In this document: positions 61,455 to 64,000 of the stretch, one piece after another
Layout of the letters: every line of letters begins with the position of its first letter
Position numbering within the stretch: the first letter of the stretch is position 1
Assembly (NCBI GenBank): GCA_900323505.1
Contig: OOIN01000028.1
Coordinates: 620,001-684,000 of the forward strand
Length of the DNA stretch: 64,000 nucleotides
Direction of reading: 5' to 3'
Source of the DNA: Ustilago trichophora
Lineage: Eukaryota > Basidiomycota > Ustilaginomycetes > Ustilaginales > Ustilaginaceae
The notes under the pieces: generated by a model
Databases searched by the model: none
The model's input: only the letters and a program-made list of their open reading frames with translations
Told to the model about the DNA's origin: nothing
Made by a program: the position numbers and the translations under genes

Positions 61455-64000
61455 ATGTCCAAGGTTACGTGCCCTGTCTGCTCCTTTGCCTACGCAGCAA
61501 GCAATATCACAAACCATTTCCGCAAAGCACACAGCGGAGTGTTTGTCACACAAGAGGCTGCTGCTGGAGTGGGTCTTGTTGCGTGTGCTTGTGGTCAGCT
61601 TGTGCTGAATGCTGCAGCATTGCAGAAGCATCAAGGGATCCGCAAGTGTCATGGTGCCGCTTCACAGCCTGCACCACCGGCTCCGACAACACAGCCAGCT
61701 GCATCTGCAGTCATGCAAGCAGAGTCAGCTCCTGCGGCACTGGCAGTTGAGCAAGATGATCCATTCCTGCAGCTGGTGGATCCTGCTCTTCTCATGGATG
61801 AACAAGCACTTGCACTGACATCAGACTTGGACTCAAACCGAGAGGATTCCCCACTTGCCCTGGTGGACGACAATTTGGACTTTGTCTTTGCTGAAGCCGA
61901 TGCAGAGACAGCAGCAGCAGCTACGCAAGAGCCAGCGGCAGAAGATGTGGAAATGCACGATAATTTCCACAATAATTTCCAGGAAGACGCGTCCTCTGGT
62001 GAAGTGCCGGATCCATTTCCAATTCCAAGTCTCGATCTCCCAGCGGCAGAGGAGGACAATTTGCAGGAAGGATCGGAGGCAGGATCGGAGGCAGGATCAG
62101 AGGCAGGATTGGAGGCAGAGACATTGGAACAGGAGGAGGACACTGGGGAGACATTGCCACGTCTGCCGCTACAGGAGGTACATGCTCCTCAGCCTCAGCA
62201 GCTGGAGCTTGACGTACCTGACATGCCTGACGATGGCATTGTTGTACTGCTTCCAAGTATGGACTCACCAACGGGACCCGTGCCCAATCTGCTGCTTGAC
62301 TCACACGCTGCCGAGGAGCCTCCCATGCTTCCACCGATCCCTGGCCTGTCTCCGATCACCGATTGGAATGTGGGAGTTGACACCGATGTGGATTCATTTG
62401 CGGTGACAATTTCTCCTGCTGATATCCTCAAGATTTTTCCGGCCGGCTGCTACCTGTCACTGATCAGTCACGCGCCTGATTTCAAAGACTTGGCTTCATT
62501 CAACAGCTGGGTCTATTTTGCGGAGCTCAAGGTGCTTTTCCGGTTTGAGCCGCAGTTCAAGTTGCCGCTCATCCAGCGGCTGTGTCAAGCACCGCAGAAG
62601 GCAATTCTCATTCCATCGGAATATGCCACAGCACTCACACTTGGTGAGCTGCGCTTGGATGTCGGAATTGTGGTGGAGGCGCTGCAAGACATTGGTTGCC
62701 AGAATGTGCGCATGGGAGCATACGGCATCAAGGTGCCAGTGGACCGGTTCCTTGACCCAGCTATGCTGAGTGAGCATCCAATGCGGGAAAGCAATGTCTT
62801 TGATATTGGCTGCACGATTGATACAGGACGCGTCACACTGATTGCCCCCAAGAGCAAAAAGGGCAAGTACAAACAATATCCGATGGCATTACGGGTGGGG
62901 AGAGGATTTGGAAGTGTGGAATTGAAGTGGAGCAGCCGGACAGATGGGATTACGCACTTCAAAGGATATCCTAAATTGACGCATCTGCTCAAAGCCGGTG
63001 CAGCCGGTGCAGGCCAAGCAGGAGTGCCGATGACCGTCAAGACCGTCAAGGACCGCATCAGCACACTGGAGAGCTGGAAGCAACGCATCATTGGCACAGC
63101 ACCGGAGCTGGGCAGTGGAGTGCGGCTGGAGGTCACAGTGCAGGCAGCCACAATGCAACAGGCAAGAGCGGCAGCTGAGGCCAGCCAGTACTTGGATCAC
63201 CGATACCTCTTCTCTGAGGCAGCAGGAGATCAGCAGCTGCTCACGCACACAATATGCAAGGCAGACATGTTTGCAGATCTGGATGCACTGCTGGCCATTG
63301 CGGAACACAAGCAAATCTTCCGAGGCAATCATTCCAAGCAGTCAAGCGGAGTGCAGCGGCAGGCTGTCATTGACCTGTACAATGCAATGGGCTGGCATCC
63401 TGGGCGTAGACCGACTGCACTTGACAGTCACATGGCGTGGTGGGAGACCAACCAGGCTGCTCTAGATCTTGCAGATGAGCTGGAGCGGTTCAGCACACCG
63501 GCAAGCACAAAGCATCTGTTTTCACATGTGCAAGCTCATTTGCGGTGCCGGGGCTGCCACAAAGTGGGCACATATTCTCTGTGCGGAGGAGCCAATCAAT
63601 TCCGCATCCGGTGCACTGATTGCCGGGCCACTCTTTCCGCACAGAAATTCCGAACCCACCTTGCTCTGCTTGCATCACGGCAGCAGCTGGGAGTGGATCT
63701 GCGTGCTCTGGTGGTGGATCCTGCCCGGCTCATTTTTGCAGGGATTGAGCAGGAAGACTTTGCCATGCGGAAGCTCAGCCAACGGCAGGATCTCAATGGT
63801 CTCTGCCGCACAAATGAGTTTGCGTCCATGCGGGAATCAATGTTGGAGTGCTTGGCTCTGCACTTGGAGCACAGACGTGAGGCACCAGGGCCGCAGGAGA
63901 TCAGAGCCGAGGCAGTGGACTGGTTGCGGGAAAATACACAGGCAGTGGAGCATCATCTTGGTACACGGAGCAGACCAGCAGCAGAAGCGTGCCTAGAGAA
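61455..64000 (+). CDS. 5' part of a large zinc-finger protein, likely mobile or subtelomeric element
   Basis: From ATG at 61455 the frame stays open to the end of the window: 848 codons plus two bases, with no stop, so the gene is incomplete. The start region has two zinc-finger-like motifs: CPVC...HFRKAH (residues 6-26) and a second C-x-C-G...H...KC finger around residues 50-72. An acidic, Gln/Ala-rich region follows, with an in-frame repeat of GSEAGSEA units near residue 200. A folded-looking region runs from about 310 onward, and a four-cysteine zinc ribbon (C-x2-C...C-x2-C) lies at about residues 697-719. No reverse transcriptase, helicase, transposase or RecQ motif is visible yet. Alanine is mostly GCA, leucine CTG and glutamine CAG, unlike the GCC/CTC preference of neighbouring genes. 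I suspect the amino part of a telomere-linked helicase or a transposable-element protein, but the data do not decide. Confidence 0.75.
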   Translation, partial: MSKVTCPVCSFAYAASNITNHFRKAHSGVFVTQEAAAGVGLVACACGQLVLNAAALQKHQGIRKCHGAASQPAPPAPTTQPAASAVMQAESAPAALAVEQDDPFLQLVDPALLMDEQALALTSDLDSNREDSPLALVDDNLDFVFAEADAETAAAATQEPAAEDVEMHDNFHNNFQEDASSGEVPDPFPIPSLDLPAAEEDNLQEGSEAGSEAGSEAGLEAETLEQEEDTGETLPRLPLQEVHAPQPQQLELDVPDMPDDGIVVLLPSMDSPTGPVPNLLLDSHAAEEPPMLPPIPGLSPITDWNVGVDTDVDSFAVTISPADILKIFPAGCYLSLISHAPDFKDLASFNSWVYFAELKVLFRFEPQFKLPLIQRLCQAPQKAILIPSEYATALTLGELRLDVGIVVEALQDIGCQNVRMGAYGIKVPVDRFLDPAMLSEHPMRESNVFDIGCTIDTGRVTLIAPKSKKGKYKQYPMALRVGRGFGSVELKWSSRTDGITHFKGYPKLTHLLKAGAAGAGQAGVPMTVKTVKDRISTLESWKQRIIGTAPELGSGVRLEVTVQAATMQQARAAAEASQYLDHRYLFSEAAGDQQLLTHTICKADMFADLDALLAIAEHKQIFRGNHSKQSSGVQRQAVIDLYNAMGWHPGRRPTALDSHMAWWETNQAALDLADELERFSTPASTKHLFSHVQAHLRCRGCHKVGTYSLCGGANQFRIRCTDCRATLSAQKFRTHLALLASRQQLGVDLRALVVDPARLIFAGIEQEDFAMRKLSQRQDLNGLCRTNEFASMRESMLECLALHLEHRREAPGPQEIRAEAVDWLRENTQAVEHHLGTRSRPAAEACLE

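Noticed and set aside
1..64000. CRISPR arrays, bacterial operons, ribosome-binding sites
   Set aside because: The sequence is eukaryotic with spliceosomal introns. The 61.1-61.4 kb tandem array has no constant-repeat/unique-spacer pattern.

Overview
The window looks like nuclear DNA of a smut fungus (Ustilaginomycotina, probably Ustilaginaceae). Most genes are intronless or have a few short GT-AG introns. The GC-rich third codon positions produce long antisense open frames. Short TTAGGG runs match the usual fungal telomere unit. The encoded proteins (Vps25, Fur1, Yra1/ALY, Rtt107/Brc1, SmB, ClC, Tsr2, Rim20/PalA, Csc1, DASH Hsk3) are standard fungal housekeeping proteins. The species was not determined.

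Layout. 0-7 kb: the 5' end of an unidentified low-complexity gene running off the left edge (-), ESCRT-II VPS25 (+), uracil phosphoribosyltransferase (-) and a large leucine-rich-repeat protein (-). 7-13.7 kb: a five-exon-scale repeat-flanked region with a four-exon serine beta-lactamase-like hydrolase (-), a four-exon Yra1/ALY mRNA-export adaptor (-) and two related dispersed repeat copies, one of which encloses a tRNA-like polymerase III B box. 13.7-22.5 kb: a six-BRCT Rtt107/Brc1-type protein (+), an alpha/beta hydrolase (-) and a GT2 membrane glycosyltransferase (-). A 5.1-kb gene-free divergent gap follows, then a membrane-anchored GH16 glucanase (+) and an Hsp20 (+) with a possible mitochondrial leader. 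31.6-49 kb: SmB (-), a ClC channel/exchanger with CBS domains (+), an unknown single-pass membrane protein (-), Tsr2 (-), Rim20/PalA (+), a GPI-type PLC-like phosphodiesterase (-) and an MFS transporter (-). A second 5.3-kb gene-free divergent gap precedes a Csc1/OSCA channel (+) with a low-complexity tail. 58 kb: a two-exon micro-gene for DASH subunit Hsk3 (-).

The right end (59-64 kb) differs from the rest. A P-loop NTPase gene reads into a short TTAGGG array and appears to lose its normal 3' end there. A 21-bp coding-type minisatellite follows, then an open frame of at least 848 codons that leaves the window. This frame encodes zinc-finger-like motifs and prefers GCA, CTG and CAG codons, unlike its neighbours. 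It looks like a subtelomeric or mobile element and is the best candidate here for something undescribed.

Several genes could be assembled only by joining exons by eye. Splice sites are inferred from GT-AG consensus, phase and family conservation, not from transcripts. Functional links are modest: Vps25 and Rim20 both belong to ESCRT-dependent pH signalling and sorting; the GT2 synthase and GH16 enzyme are divergent neighbours that could both act on wall polysaccharide; Yra1 and SmB act in mRNA maturation and export.
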